DNA from: Rhynchopus sp. YZ270_cl-10
Taxonomy: Eukaryota > Euglenozoa > Diplonemea > Diplonemida > Diplonemidae
Direction: 5' to 3'
DNA length: 64,000 nt
Assembly (NCBI GenBank): GCA_964035575.1
Contig: OZ037888.1
Location: forward strand, 1,116,001 to 1,180,000
Part shown: in pieces, positions 32,337 through 43,999 of the stretch
Layout: each line of letters begins with the position of its first letter
Position numbering within the stretch: the first letter of the stretch is position 1
The notes under the pieces: generated by a model
What the model was told of the DNA's origin: nothing
The model's database searches: none
The model's input: the letters and a program-made list of their open reading frames with translations, nothing else
Translations under genes and position numbers: made by a program

Positions 32337-35256
32337 ATGTCTGACGAGGAATGTCTTGCGGACAAGGTAGCACCGACCACCCCACATCGCCATGGGTCTG
32401 CCTCTCCTGCACGAGAGGGGAGGGGTGAGTATGCGTTCACGCACCCTGAGTGGGACAGACCTTGGCGGTCGAAGGGGCAGCAGCGTGCTGCAGACAAGCT
32501 TGCGCTGAAGGAGCTGGAGGCAGAGGGGCAGGCGCAGCGCAACACTGTCTTGCGGAGACAGCTGCGGGTGGCGGAGGCGGAGCTGCGTAAGCACTCCACA
32601 GAGCATTACGCTGACTTACGCTTCCTTGAGTCTGAACGGAGTGATGAACTGCATACCAAGGACCAAGAAATTGAGCGCATCAAAGACCAATCCAGCAAAG
32701 TCGAGATGGCCCTCAAACGGCAGCTCGTTGCGCTTCAACGTCAACGTGATGAGGAACGACGCTCTGCGGAGGAGCGCGTTCGTTCGCTCGAAAAGGACCT
32801 CGCACGGCAAGCCGATGCGCACACCAAAGCGCACGCAGAAAGCCTGCAGCGCCACACCCTCGAGGTAGAGAGCGTGATGAAGCTCGTCACGGCGAAGGAA
32901 ACCGAGCTGTCTGACTGCGAGGCTCGTCACAAAAAGGAGTTGGCGTCCATGACGGACGCAAGCGACGTCAGCAACGGGTCTCTTTTGAAACAACTCCACG
33001 AGGTGGACGACAACTGGCGGAAGGCGTTGGACCAGCAGCAGGACAGAACTGTGGAGTTGCGGAAGCGGGACCTTGAGCGGATCAGCGGCCTCGAGGCGGA
33101 TCTGGGGGCAGAGAAGGAACGGCTCTCAGACACCCAGAAGAAGCTCACCACCTCCGAACGCAAACGCGGCAGCGAAGAGTCGTCCGCCTCCCTCTGGACA
33201 GCCAAGCTCACAGGGCAGATCGACACCATGCTCAACTCCTTCCCGACCCCGCCCCCCACTGTCACCGTATCTACCTCAGACAAGCCGTCGGATCCTCTGC
33301 AAGGCCGTTTATGGAGCAGAATTCTGCAACTCTGGGAATTAATAAAAACCATGCACACCACAGCGAAGAAGTCGCGAGAGGAGTTGATGGACGTCCAGCA
33401 TAAGGTGAAGGACACCGGCAGGGTGGAGAAGGAGAAGTGGGGGGAGCGGAGGCGCGAGTTGACAGGGTTGGAGTACAATGTGGACGACGTGCGGCAGAAG
33501 CAGGAGCGGCTGACGCAGGCGTTCCAGGAGCTGCGCACGCATGCGGAGGGTGTCGAGCAGTCGCAGCGGCAGATTTTGGAGCGGCTGCGCTTCTTCATCC
33601 ACGACGCCTGCTCTGCAGATGAGTACCGCCAACAACCAGGTGCAGCGCTCGCACCCCGCCCAGGCACGCTCTCTGTCGTAGAAGTTGCTGCAGCAGGAAC
33701 CCCGCATTGGTCAGAGCGGGTGCTGGTATGTGGGGTGAGTGTGGGGGTTGCTTTAGTGTGGTTATGGATTATTTAAACACATCAACGACAGTTCCGTTCT
33801 GCGATGGATACGTTCAACACCACAGTGCGCGCCGCATCGCACAGACGTGGGGGTTATGAGGTATTTCTTTTGTCTTGGGCGCCTTTGTCCACATAATCGC
33901 TCTCTCACAGACGGTCTCCCGCGGCGACACCCTGGTGTTCCTCTTCCTGACAGCAACAGACGCCTGCGGGTTTGCCTTGGAGGTGCAGCTCTCGCTCTTC
34001 AGCGCACGCTGGCCAGAGGCACTGCTCAGCACTGCACAGCACGACGATGTGTGGCGTGGGCTTCGTGCCAAGGTCGCCGTGCATCAGGGCGATGTGAAGG
34101 TATACCCCCCATTCATCATATCAACTTTTCTTTGTTTTTTGTACGATGCTCGCACATTCTGATCAAACTGCGCTCAGATTCGTCTGACAACCAACTTGGT
34201 TTACATTTTACAGACCCCACCCACCCCAACCCCTCCACCCACACACAGCTTGTCAACAGCGGGAGCCTCCCGGAACGTCGCTATGGTGGGGAGGCTTTCG
34301 TGCACTGCGCTGCATTGCTTGGGAAGGTTGCGCCTGGGCAGATTGTTGTCTCTGGTGCGGTGTGGGAGGTTGTGCAGGGCTGTGTCGATGAGCTGCCACG
34401 TTGCGAGATCACCAGCCTGGGTGTGCATGCTGTGGCCGCAGGCGACGGCACACAGAACGACCGCCTCATGCAGCTGGTACCCCACGGCCTCGCCGGCCGC
34501 CGCTTCCCCCCCGTCTCCCACGTCGAATCCGAAAACCTATCACACCTCGAACCCCTTGCCGAAGCACTCCGCATCGAGGCAGAAGTCTTCCACACAGATG
34601 GCGAAGGCCTCCGCCGTGGCCTCGAAGTGGTCTCAGAAGAGTTGGAGCAGGTAGGCAAAGCTGCGATAGTATGCACAGGAAGACTCCGCTCCCTTCAGGT
34701 TGTTAAACCATGGAAGCCAGAGGATTTGGTAAGCGCGTTTGCAACGATTGATGAGTTGATGCTTCACCACGATACGTCCCGCAAAGCCTTGGAAGACGTT
34801 TCCTTAGCGCAGGACGAACTGACCCGCCAGCAGCATTCCCTTGAGGCTGCAGTATCAATTCACAGCCAAGGATTGATGACGGAGCTGGAGCATCGAAGAG
34901 AGTTGCAAGCACTCAAGGCAGCTCATCAAGAAGAGTTGGTAGCGCTGCAGGCGCAATGCAAGGCGGAGGCACAAAGGCTCTTGGTCAGTGTCATGAAAAC
35001 GGATGCGGGAGGAGGGGGAGGGAGTCACAACAACACTTTCGCGTCCGATTCTATTCAGGTCTTCAAGAAGGAGTCCTTCAACGACAGCCGTGCCTCCTTA
35101 AGCGCGAAACAGCCAAAGTATAAATCCCTGCACACCAAGCGCGGAGGGGTGGCAACATGGGGGCGTGGGGGGCAAAAGAGAAATAAATCTCCTGGCCTTT
35201 CGCCATCCATCCGCAGTCGTCCTGACAGCCTGCTCGGGGGTATTTCCTTGCCGTAA
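32337..35256 (+). CDS. coiled-coil protein with degenerate class III nucleotidyl cyclase domain, 884 aa (4 exons)
   Basis: Exons 32337-33725, 33792-33860, 33911-34099 and 34249-35256 join in phase 0 with donors GTATGT, GTATTT and GTATAC and acceptors ending in ACAG. Residues ~40-400 form a long coiled coil. Residues ~444-610 follow a class III adenylate/guanylate cyclase: FRSAMDTFNTTVRAASHRRG, GYE, then RGDTLVFLFLTATDA, WRGLRAKVAVHQGDV, RRYGGEAFVHCAALL and APGQIVVSGAVW. These resemble the trypanosomatid arrangement of HGGYEVKT.GD, WNGLRVRVGIHTG, YYG..VN.AAR and GGQ.L.S. The first metal-binding FTDI motif is replaced by VVEV, and the NxAAR site by HCAAL, so catalysis is doubtful. A second coiled coil and a basic tail follow. 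No membrane segment survives splicing; the apparent C-terminal helix of exon 1 is intron sequence. Confidence 0.82.
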
Positions 35257-35692
35257 GTAAAAGGGTGGGAGAGGGAGAGAGGGAGGAGGAGGCGGGGAGT
35301 AGCATTGCTGTAGATTCTTTTGTACCGTGTTTTGTAGTTTTACTATTTCTTTTATTGTAACACAAATAAAAATTGCCCCGTGGGAGCAAAAAGCTAAATA
35401 TGACCTTTCCCAAACTTTCCAACAAACGTTTTTGAAAAGTAGGATGGAGAAACCCCGAAGAGGAATGCAGCCACCCTGTAAAAATGGGGGGTGTGTTCGC
35501 CAGTCTGCGGTGAGAACCTCCTCCTGAGGCAAAACTGTACACCCATGTTCAATGCAGTTTAGTGCGATTTTTTATTTTACAACGTTCACACCACCGCCAC
35601 CACCACCACTTCCCAACAGAAACAACACCCGGGGGGGGGGCGGGAGGGCCTTTCTTTTCTCTCTCCCCCACAAAAGGGCAACTATTTTACAA
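35257..35692. other. intergenic spacer and 5' leader
   Basis: No gene. Pyrimidine-rich and poly-G/C near 35580-35680, with CCCAACAG at 35614-35621 before the kinesin start. Confidence 0.5.
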
Positions 35693-38600
35693 ATGCAGTC
35701 TCACATCCCTGCTGCCCCGAGCGCCTCCACGCCGTATGATGGGTGCAAGGTGAAGGTCGCGATTCGGGTACGGCCGTTTCTACCTCGCGAGGAGGCGGAG
35801 GGGTCGCGAAACTGCACGACAGTTGTGGACAACCGGCAGGTGGTTGTCGGGAAGGACCGTGCCTTCACCTTTGACAGTCTGTTCTCGCAGACGTCCACGC
35901 AGGAGGAGGTGTACGATGCGTGTGTGCTGCCGTTGCTGTCGCAGTTTATGAGGGGCATCAACTGCACCATCCTCGCGTACGGCCAGACCGGTGCAGGAAA
36001 AACACACACAATGGGTACCGGTGATTTATCTGACATTCTTCCGGAGGACCAAGGAATTGTTCCGAGGGTGATGACCGCGCTTTTTTCGCAGTTAGGTCGC
36101 AGAGCAGGGAGTGTCTCAGGGTCAGGGTCGCCCGGTAGAGAGCATCCCCCACACCCGGCGTACAAATTGAAGGTTTCGTACATAGAGATCTACAATGAAA
36201 CGCTGCGGGATCTGTTGAGACCGAATCAAAAGAATTTGCAGATTCGTGAAGACGCGAATGGAGGGATTTTGGTATTAGGTGTGCATGAGCAGGAGGTGGA
36301 GAGTGTGGACGATATGATGCAGCAGCTGCACGAAGGCACCATCGCCAGATCCACGGGGTCTACCCTTATGAACGAAAGCAGTTCCCGTTCACATTCCATT
36401 TTGACGGTCATATTGGAGCAGTTCACAAAGAACGAAATGAGCGGGGCATTGGAATCTACAACAGCAAAGCTTCACCTCGTGGATCTTGCCGGGTCGGAAC
36501 GCAACAAAAAAACGCAGGCAGTTGGACAACGTTTTAAAGAGTCCGTTTCGATCAACGGAGGCCTTCTTGCGCTTGGGAATGTCATCAGCACTTTAGGTGA
36601 AAATTCAAAGCGTAAGGTCGACCCGCAAGAGGACGGACGCAAGGAGAAGAAACCTGCCCAATCTCATGTTCCCTACCGGACTTCGAAGCTGACGAGGCTG
36701 CTGCAGGACTCATTGGGCGGCAATGCGTCAACCATTATGATAGCCTGCATCAGCCCTGCGGACTGTAACATTGAAGAAAGTTTGAACACACTGAAATACG
36801 CAAACCGTGCAAAGAATATCCGCAACAAGCCAATCGTAAACCGCGACCCACAGTCCATGATGATGTCGCAACTCAAGACTGAGTTGCAAACTTACAAAAA
36901 GCTTCTCAGCATGCACAACATCACAGTCGAAGGCTCACAGGACCTTCTTCACGAAGGCAACGTCATTGTGACTGCCGAAGGGGAGGTCTTTAAGCTGTCG
37001 GACCTCGATGCGTTGCGTGCAGACAAGCTTGCCCTCGAGGAGCAGCTAGGCCGTCTTGGGGAGCTGCGCCAGGCGCGCGCAAACTTTGCTGCCGACAAGC
37101 AATCGCTCTTCACCACCCTCGCAGACTTCCTGCGCCTCAGCGAGGAAATCGCCTGCGAAGAGGTTAGATCGATGCATATCAATGGGGTCGCGGTGTTGGA
37201 GAAGAAGATTTTGCAGCTTTTTGGGGCTCAAGCTCATAAGGCGACTTCGCCTAAACCGCATAATCCACAGGCGCTTGCAAAACAGCAGCCGAACACTCCG
37301 TTGATCAGACGCAAGGCTTCTGCGAACACACCAAGCAACCAGACCCCAGCGGGATCACCGAGGCGTTTGAACAATGAAGAGCTGAAGGAGATGATACCGT
37401 CGTCCATGCTGCTTACCGGCAAGCAGCCTGCTAGCATCGACTACAACGCGCCACCGCACGTCATCAACCAATGTGTCGATGAAGTCATCTTCGAAAACCA
37501 AAAACTTCTCCGCAACTTAAAACAGCTTGAAGACGATCTCTACAAATCTGAATGCCTTGCTGTGCAAGAAACCGAAGAAAAAGCGAAGATTCAAAACGCA
37601 TTCACCGCCGCCGCCGTTGAAAACCAAAAGCTAAAAAGCAAGAACGAACTTCTCGTGAAAGAGGTAGACAAACTCAAACGGTCTCCCGAGGACACGAGAA
37701 CGGGTTTGGTACGGTTGAAGCAGGAGATTGAGAAGATGGCCACAGAGCGGGGGTCTCTGTACGAAGCAAAGTGGCGGACGGAGCTGGAGAAGAAACGTCT
37801 TGAGAGGAAGGGGGAGATTGCTGTGCAGTCGTTTCAAAAGGAGCACCAGGATATGCAGCAGAAGCTGAAGGTGCTGACGTCGGAGATTGAGGAGAAGACG
37901 GCGCAGATCGAAGAGCTGGCTGGCAAGGAACACCGCATGCACCGCGTACAGCAGCAGAACCAACGCACCATCCACCTCATGGAAGCAGAGAAGGACAGAC
38001 TCAAGCAAGAGCTCGAGAAGGCGCTCCGCAAGCTGGAGCAGTCCGACCACAGCTCCGAGAAGCTTGAGAAGATGAAGGTCGACCTCAAAAGACAATACGA
38101 ACAACGTCTCCGCGAGCAGGACCAATCCCTTCAGGTATGTCAATCCCCAGAGAGCCTCTTTTATCTGGAGAAAAAGGCATTCTACCCCATTTTACAATGA
38201 TTATTTCTGTCGACCTGCAGGGGACTTTAAGCTTTCATCCTGGCATTGTGGGTCTACCTGGGGTGACTATTCTCTTTAAGAATCGCTTTCAACTTTTTCT
38301 TTAGGTTATTTCGGTTTTTTTTCTGCGGTTCCGATTTAATTATTACAATGGTCACTATTTACAGGGCTTGAGACGGAAGCAGCGTGAGGCACAACAGGTT
38401 ATTCGTCAGCATGACTCAGATGCGACGAAGATTCAAAAGCTGTTGAAGGAGGTGGACAACCTGAAGCAGCACCAAACCGACCTGAAGCACTCCATGAAGA
38501 GCAAGAGCGACGAGCGGGAGAGCGAGCGCGACAAGCGCGAACGGCAGCTGATGGAGCTGCAGAAGCAGATGCGGCAGCTGGAGGCGCAGAACGTACGCTA

Positions 38601-40288
38601 CTCAAACAACCTCCGCGCGAAGGAGGAGGCCGTGGGCCGCCTCCAGCAGCAGCTCAACCTTGAGAAGAGCAAGACCAAACAGCTCACCGAGAAGCAGGCT
38701 GTCATGCAGCGCGAGGTTGTCCAGAAGCAGTCTTGGCTTGACAAGGAGATCGAAATCCAGAAACGCAAACGCGACGCACAGGAACGCCTCACCCGCGAAC
38801 TGAAACGCCGCGAACGCATTCTGAAGGAACGCGAGGACAACCACCACCAGCGCGACGACATGCGCCGCATCAAGGAGCAGCACGACCTGGTACGCCTTGA
38901 GCGCGGCATGCAGGGGTGGGACACTCAGATCGTCTCCATCACTTCAAAGCTTGAGTCTGCCAAGCTCGAGATGGACGCCATCCCTGACGCACAACGCGTC
39001 ACCTCCAACGCCCGCTACGTCGACGTCAAGAAGAACATCGACGCGCTCGAGGCCAACTACCAATCCGCCAAGGGGGCCTACCACGAAATAGCCGAAGCGC
39101 AGGCAGAAGCAGCACGCCTCGACAACCAGCTGCGTCAGCTTGACGACCGTATTGATGTGTTGCAAGCGACTCTCGAGTACGGCGAAGACATCATCATGCA
39201 GACAGAAAACGAGATCGAAGCACTCTCACAAGAAGACGCAGACATTCAGTTGGAAAACAAAAGCAAATCGCGGTCGCCCTCTGCAGAGCATTCTGTAGCA
39301 GTCGAGACGCCTCGACAGGGCGGAGGCGGGGGTGGAGGCGGTGCTGGAGGTGATGCAGATGGCGCCGCAACGTCCCCATCCACAAGCGAAGGGTCTCGCA
39401 GTGAAAAGCGTCCCACCCACGACCAATACCAGCAAACGCTGCAACAGTACGCACAAAAGGTCCAGGCCCTCAGCAAAAACGACCACGAGAAGGAGAAGGA
39501 AATCCGCACCCTCCGCGAGGAGTGCGAAGACAAGACGCAGACCATAGAGAAGCTGCAGAACGCACTCAAGCTTGCGGATATGGGGTTCAGCAGAAGGCTG
39601 CTCAAGGTATGTCAACTCTTCGTTGTGAACAATTGGGGGGAAGGATATACCATGGATGTCCAAAGTACTTGAAGTATATCAAGTACTTGATCCCCCAAAA
39701 AATCCAATACTTGATACTTCAAGTACTTGACACCCTATTTTTTTTTCGAGTACTTTTTTACTTGTTCTCCCTCTGTCAAGTACTTTTTTCACAAAAAAAA
39801 CGTCAAGTACTTGATCAAGTACAAAAAAAAAGTGGATACTTGATCAAGTACTTGACGTTTTTTTGCGAAAACAAGTACTTGACAGACTCTGCCAGAGGGT
39901 AAAAAAGTAAAAAAGTACGAGAAAAAAAAATAGGGTATCAAGTACTTGATTTCTGTTAAGTACTTGATCAATCTTCAAGTACTTGACTGTCATTTTGAGA
40001 GGAAAAAAAAGGGGGGTCAAGTACTTCAAGTACCATAAAAAATCCGAAAAAAGTACTTCAAGTACTTTGGACATCCATGATATACGTGATTGGTACATTT
40101 TTTTCTCTCCAGTGTGTGCGTGTGCACGAGGCGTATCTTCAACTTTTGTTGTGTCAATCACTTCGCTCCAAAAACGGAACAAAGTTCTGTATAAAAAATA
40201 GCCTCGCAATCATCACATCAATACACAGGTGCAACTAGAACATCTTAGCCGTTTGATGCCGAACCAGGAGGCCAGTGTACAGCAGTGA
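35693..40288 (+). CDS. kinesin-4-like motor protein, ~1247 aa (3 exons)
   Basis: The frame opens at 35552, but the ATG at 35693 is the likely start because it is followed at once by DGCKVKVAIRVRPF and preceded by a leader-like tract. The motor domain spans residues ~15-370 with GQTGAGKT near 97, NESSSRSHS, LVDLAGSE, SVSINGGLLALGNVIS, VPYRTSKLTRLLQDSLGGN and LNTLKYANRAKNIRNKPIVN. The last motif is typical of kinesin-4 (KIF4/21/27). Long coiled coils follow, with a Gly-rich and acidic linker near residue 1110. Exons are 35693-38134, 38365-39606 and 40229-40288, all phase 0, with GTATGT donors and TTACAG/ACACAG acceptors. The last exon adds VQLEHLSRLMPNQEASVQQ. The 622-nt second intron hosts a foldback element. 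Roles in spindle midzone or flagella are known for the family; which applies here is unknown. Confidence 0.88.
39651..40079. mobile_element. foldback MITE inside a kinesin intron, 429 bp
   Basis: Inverted ends begin CATGGATGTCCAAAGTACTT. The interior is built from many AAGTACTTGA units and a near-perfect central palindrome, so the whole element can fold on itself. A 6-bp duplication ATATAC flanks it (39645-39650 and 40080-40085). It lies entirely within the last intron of the kinesin-4-like gene. No coding capacity. Confidence 0.82.
40111..40140 (+). repeat. short repeat family B, copy 2
   Basis: GTGTGCACGAGGCGTATC within the kinesin intron, downstream of the foldback element. Confidence 0.4.
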
Positions 40289-41481
40289 CAATGTGCATAA
40301 AATAGCACAAAAAAAAAAAATCAACGATTTCCCCCCTTTTTTGTCCAGATTAGAACATTTTCCCCAGACCCACAAAATCCCCTCATATTGTTTCTAGATT
40401 TTTTTTAAACAGGTGATCAAACACATTGTGGTTTGGAACCTTACAAACTTTTTTTTTGTGCTCCTTTTGGGGTCGTAAATTTTTATGATTTTGGTGACTG
40501 ATGACTCAGCAGGAGAGGCTTGGGTTCATCTCATACAGTTTTGTTTTTATGCCCACAATGTATAGCTTAAAGGAGAAATAGTTCCTCCGATACGGTCGCT
40601 AATCATACCCTCCAACAAGGTAATTGACGACGGAAAACCCTTTTTTTTTCCCTTTTACCTATTTCGTTACTCTTCCATTATTCAAGCAAACCACAAAATC
40701 GAGCTGCGAAAAGCAAAAACTTTTCTCACACCGAAGAAAAAAAAATCGTGGCTGCTATCTGGTGACAGTACTCTAGCACCACACACACTTTTTCTCTCGA
40801 GAGATCTCTCTCACACTCCCCCACCCTCCCTCCCTACCCCACACCCCCCTTCGACCTCTAGAGAAAACCGAGAGAACAACGCAAAGACTCAAAAGAATAT
40901 GCCCCAATCAGGAAGGCCTATTGTCTTTAAACTGCGTTTTCCCCTCGAGGCATTGATGTGGTTCGGAACCAGACGGGAGCAGTCCGATACCATATATTGT
41001 GCATTTTTGTTTTGTAACCTTTCATGGAAATGTGGAGATTGCACAACTGTGGGCAACCAAAAAGGAGGCAACTACACTACGCCAAACAATTTAGCAAAAT
41101 AAAGAGTATTTGTCCCTAAAAAAACTGTCTACAAAATGAAAGGTTGGTGTGCGTGCTTTCTTGAGTCGCTTTTTTCTCTCTAGAGTTCAAAAAAAATTAT
41201 CCAAGCGGCTTTCCATTTCTCCCTAATTAGCCCAAAAGGATACGGCTTTCCCACCCCAAATAATCACTCCCCTTTTCTTGTCATCGTCAAGGCCACGTAG
41301 CACAGAGGTGGGAGGCGGTGTTTGGCAAATTCACTTTCTCAGATGTGTGTATGTGAAGGCACATCTTTGCTTAAGGTTTTCTTCCTATTGTCCAGGACAC
41401 CATTCTCCCAGTGCGGTCCATATTGTAGCAGCCGAGCATGAAAAAGGGGAGGTGATCAGAGGGCTTGTTTATCCCCCCCCC
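40289..41481. other. intergenic spacer
   Basis: No supported gene over 1.2 kb. It contains a family A hairpin copy and, at 40796-40815, a short self-complementary CTCTCGAGAG patch. Confidence 0.5.
40493..40530 (+). repeat. hairpin repeat family A, copy 3
   Basis: GGTGACTGATGACTCAGC ... GGCTTGGGTTCATC: the outer GGTGA/TTCATC stem and the inner CTCAGC/GCTTGGG pairing are kept, with an extra 7-base segment in the left arm. It lies 205 bases after the kinesin stop. Confidence 0.6.
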
Positions 41482-41690
41482 CCTTAGGCATACATGGTAA
41501 GCGAACAAAAAATTCGCTTTATTCGCTTTTCCAAAAAAGCGAATAAAAAATTCGCTTTATTCGCTTTTGGTTCGCTTTTTTATTCGCTTTATTCGCCTTT
41601 TATTCGCCTTTGGGTGATCTATGATCGTCTCCGTGGGACACGTAACAGGCTGTGAGAGCTTACTGAGAGCTAGTGGGAGCTGAGTACTGA

Positions 41691-41893
41691 GTATACACAG
41701 TATACACAGTATACACAGTATACACAGTATACACAGTATACACAGTATACACAGTATACACAGTATACACAGTATACACAGTATACACAGTATACACAGT
41801 ATACACAGTATACACAGTATACACAGTATACACAGTATACACAGTATACACAGTATACACAGTATACACAGTATACACAGTATACACAGTATA
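41691..41893 (+). repeat. tandem array, 9-bp unit GTATACACA, ~22 copies
   Basis: Uninterrupted copies of GTATACACA with no visible variation. They give frames reading YTVYTV and CILCIL on both strands that are not genes. Confidence 0.97.
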
Positions 41894-42991
41894 CCATACA
41901 ATGCAACGAGGCCGGGTACGCCTGAAAATACTCATATCTGGAAAATATATCTGAGGCGTGCCTGAGGCGTCACTGAGGCGTGCCTGAGGCGTACTCGGGA
42001 TTAGTTACGTTTAAGTACGCCTCAGGCACGCCTGAGTATATATCAACGCATACTTGCGTTTCAGGCGCCTGGTGTGGATTTTTCCCCCGCAAAAAGGGCC
42101 TCTGATGCATTTCCGGAGCGATCTGAAAAAATTCCGGGGTCGGACAATTTTTTTAGCAAAAAAATGTGTGACTTTAAGTTTGTACCAAAATCAGGGGAAA
42201 GTATACTCGGTTTCATATTTCTGCTGATAAATAAAATTATTACGCACAGGTCATCACGTTTCTAAGGCATGCCATGTATTTCCTCCGCCCCCTGAAATGT
42301 GCTGGAATCAACTTTCGGTGTCCTGCTGAGAAAATTGCGGGGTCGCAAGATATTTTTAGTGGAAAAATATCATGGTTACTGCTTACAGTAAACTGCCTCC
42401 AAAAAAGAGGCTTCGCAGAAGATGAGTCATACTCGGGTATGTGTAAAAAAGTCTTTGGTCACCCCAGTTGTACTTAAAATAGAGCTATGGTCTGTGGATC
42501 AAGGAGGCCTGTGTAAAATTCTGGGATCTCGATGGGATCTCTCTAGTGTTAGAGGATCCAGCCTTGTATGAGCCTCTTCCGTCTTGCATCAAGTTGGGCC
42601 CCGAAGGGACCCAGTCGAAAAGCACCCCCGAAATTTTTTTCCAATGATTCTTGAATCAATGAAATACCCGAAGGTACCACCAAAATATATAACATCAGCA
42701 CCAAAGCTTAGCGAACCCTTTTCATTTTTTCGACTCGCTCGGCCCAGAGGCGCATTTTTCATCGTGCGACCCCGCAAATTTGAAAGATTTTGCTACCTCT
42801 GAATCGAAAGCCACAAAATTTGGGGGTAAATACTTTTTTGTTCATGACCAAAATGCTGGTAAAAAATATAAATATACTCAGGCGTGCCTGAGGCGTACTT
42901 AAACGTAACTAATCCCGAGTACGCCTCAGGCACGCCTGAGTATTTATTTTCAGGCCTTGGCGAGGCCGACTCGGCCTCGTTGCATTGTATG

Positions 42992-43208
42992 GTATACACA
43001 GTATACACAGTATACACAGTATACACAGTATACACAGTATACACAGTATACACAGTATACACAGTATACACAGTATACACAGTATACACAGTATACACAG
43101 TATACACAGTATACACAGTATACACAGTATACACAGTATACACAGTATACACAGTATACACAGTATACACAGTATACACAGTATACACAGTATACACAGT
43201 ATACACAG
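42992..43208 (+). repeat. tandem array, 9-bp unit GTATACACA, ~24 copies
   Basis: Same unit and same strand as the array at 41691-41893, although the sequences bordering the two arrays are inverted relative to each other. Confidence 0.97.
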
Positions 43209-43218
43209 GGGATTGGGA

Positions 43219-43776
43219 GTACAGTACAGTACAGTACAGTACAGTACAGTACAGTACAGTACAGTACAGTACAGTACAGTACAGTACAGTACAGTACAGT
43301 ACAGTACAGTACAGTACAGTACAGTACAGTACAGTACAGTACAGTACAGTACAGTACAGTACAGTACAGTACAGTACAGTACAGTACAGTACAGTACAGT
43401 ACAGTACAGTACAGTACAGTACAGTACAGTACAGTACAGTACAGTACAGTACAGTACAGTACAGTACAGTACAGTACAGTACAGTACAGTACAGTACAGT
43501 ACAGTACAGTACAGTACAGTACAGTACAGTACAGTACAGTACAGTACAGTACAGTACAGTACAGTACAGTACAGTACAGTACAGTACAGTACAGTACAGT
43601 ACAGTACAGTACAGTACAGTACAGTACAGTACAGTACAGTACAGTACAGTACAGTACAGTACAGTACAGTACAGTACAGTACAGTACAGTACAGTACAGT
43701 ACAGTACAGTACAGTACAGTACAGTACAGTACAGTACAGTACAGTACAGTACAGTACAGTACAGTACAGTACAGTA
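43219..43776 (+). repeat. tandem array, 5-bp unit AGTAC, ~111 copies
   Basis: About 558 bp of perfect AGTAC pentamer, directly after the 9-bp array. All three frames are open (STVQY repeats); none is a gene. The apparent purity could also reflect assembly collapse or polishing. Confidence 0.97.
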
Positions 43777-43999
43777 GCCTTATTTTGGCGTCGTTGCGGG
43801 TATTGGGGGATCTCAGGGGACTAGACTCGACACACTAGACTTGACAAAAAATACGTTGCTTTTTATTCGCTTTTTGTTCGCTTTTTCGTTCGCTTTTTGT
43901 TCGCTTTATTCGCTTTATTCGCCGGCGAATAAAGCGAATAAAAAAGCGAACCAAAAGCGAATAAAGCGAATTTTTTATTCGCTTACCATGTATGCCTAG

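Noticed and set aside
35552-35692. Upstream extension of the kinesin-4-like gene (47 codons)
   Set aside because: It is low-complexity leader-like sequence with poly-Pro and poly-Gly. The ATG at 35693 is close to the motor domain as usual.
40493-40530. Hammerhead ribozyme core (CTGATGA)
   Set aside because: No matching GAAA and no three-stem arrangement around it. It is an inserted segment in a family A hairpin.
41557-41935. Minus-strand frames reading CILCIL and YTVYTV
   Set aside because: They are translations of the 9-bp array.
41691-43776. CRISPR-like array
   Set aside because: Units are contiguous tandem satellites with no spacers, in a eukaryotic genome.
42884-43838. Three overlapping + frames of ~280-297 codons reading YTVYTV and STVQY
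   Set aside because: They consist only of the GTATACACA and AGTAC arrays translated in each frame.
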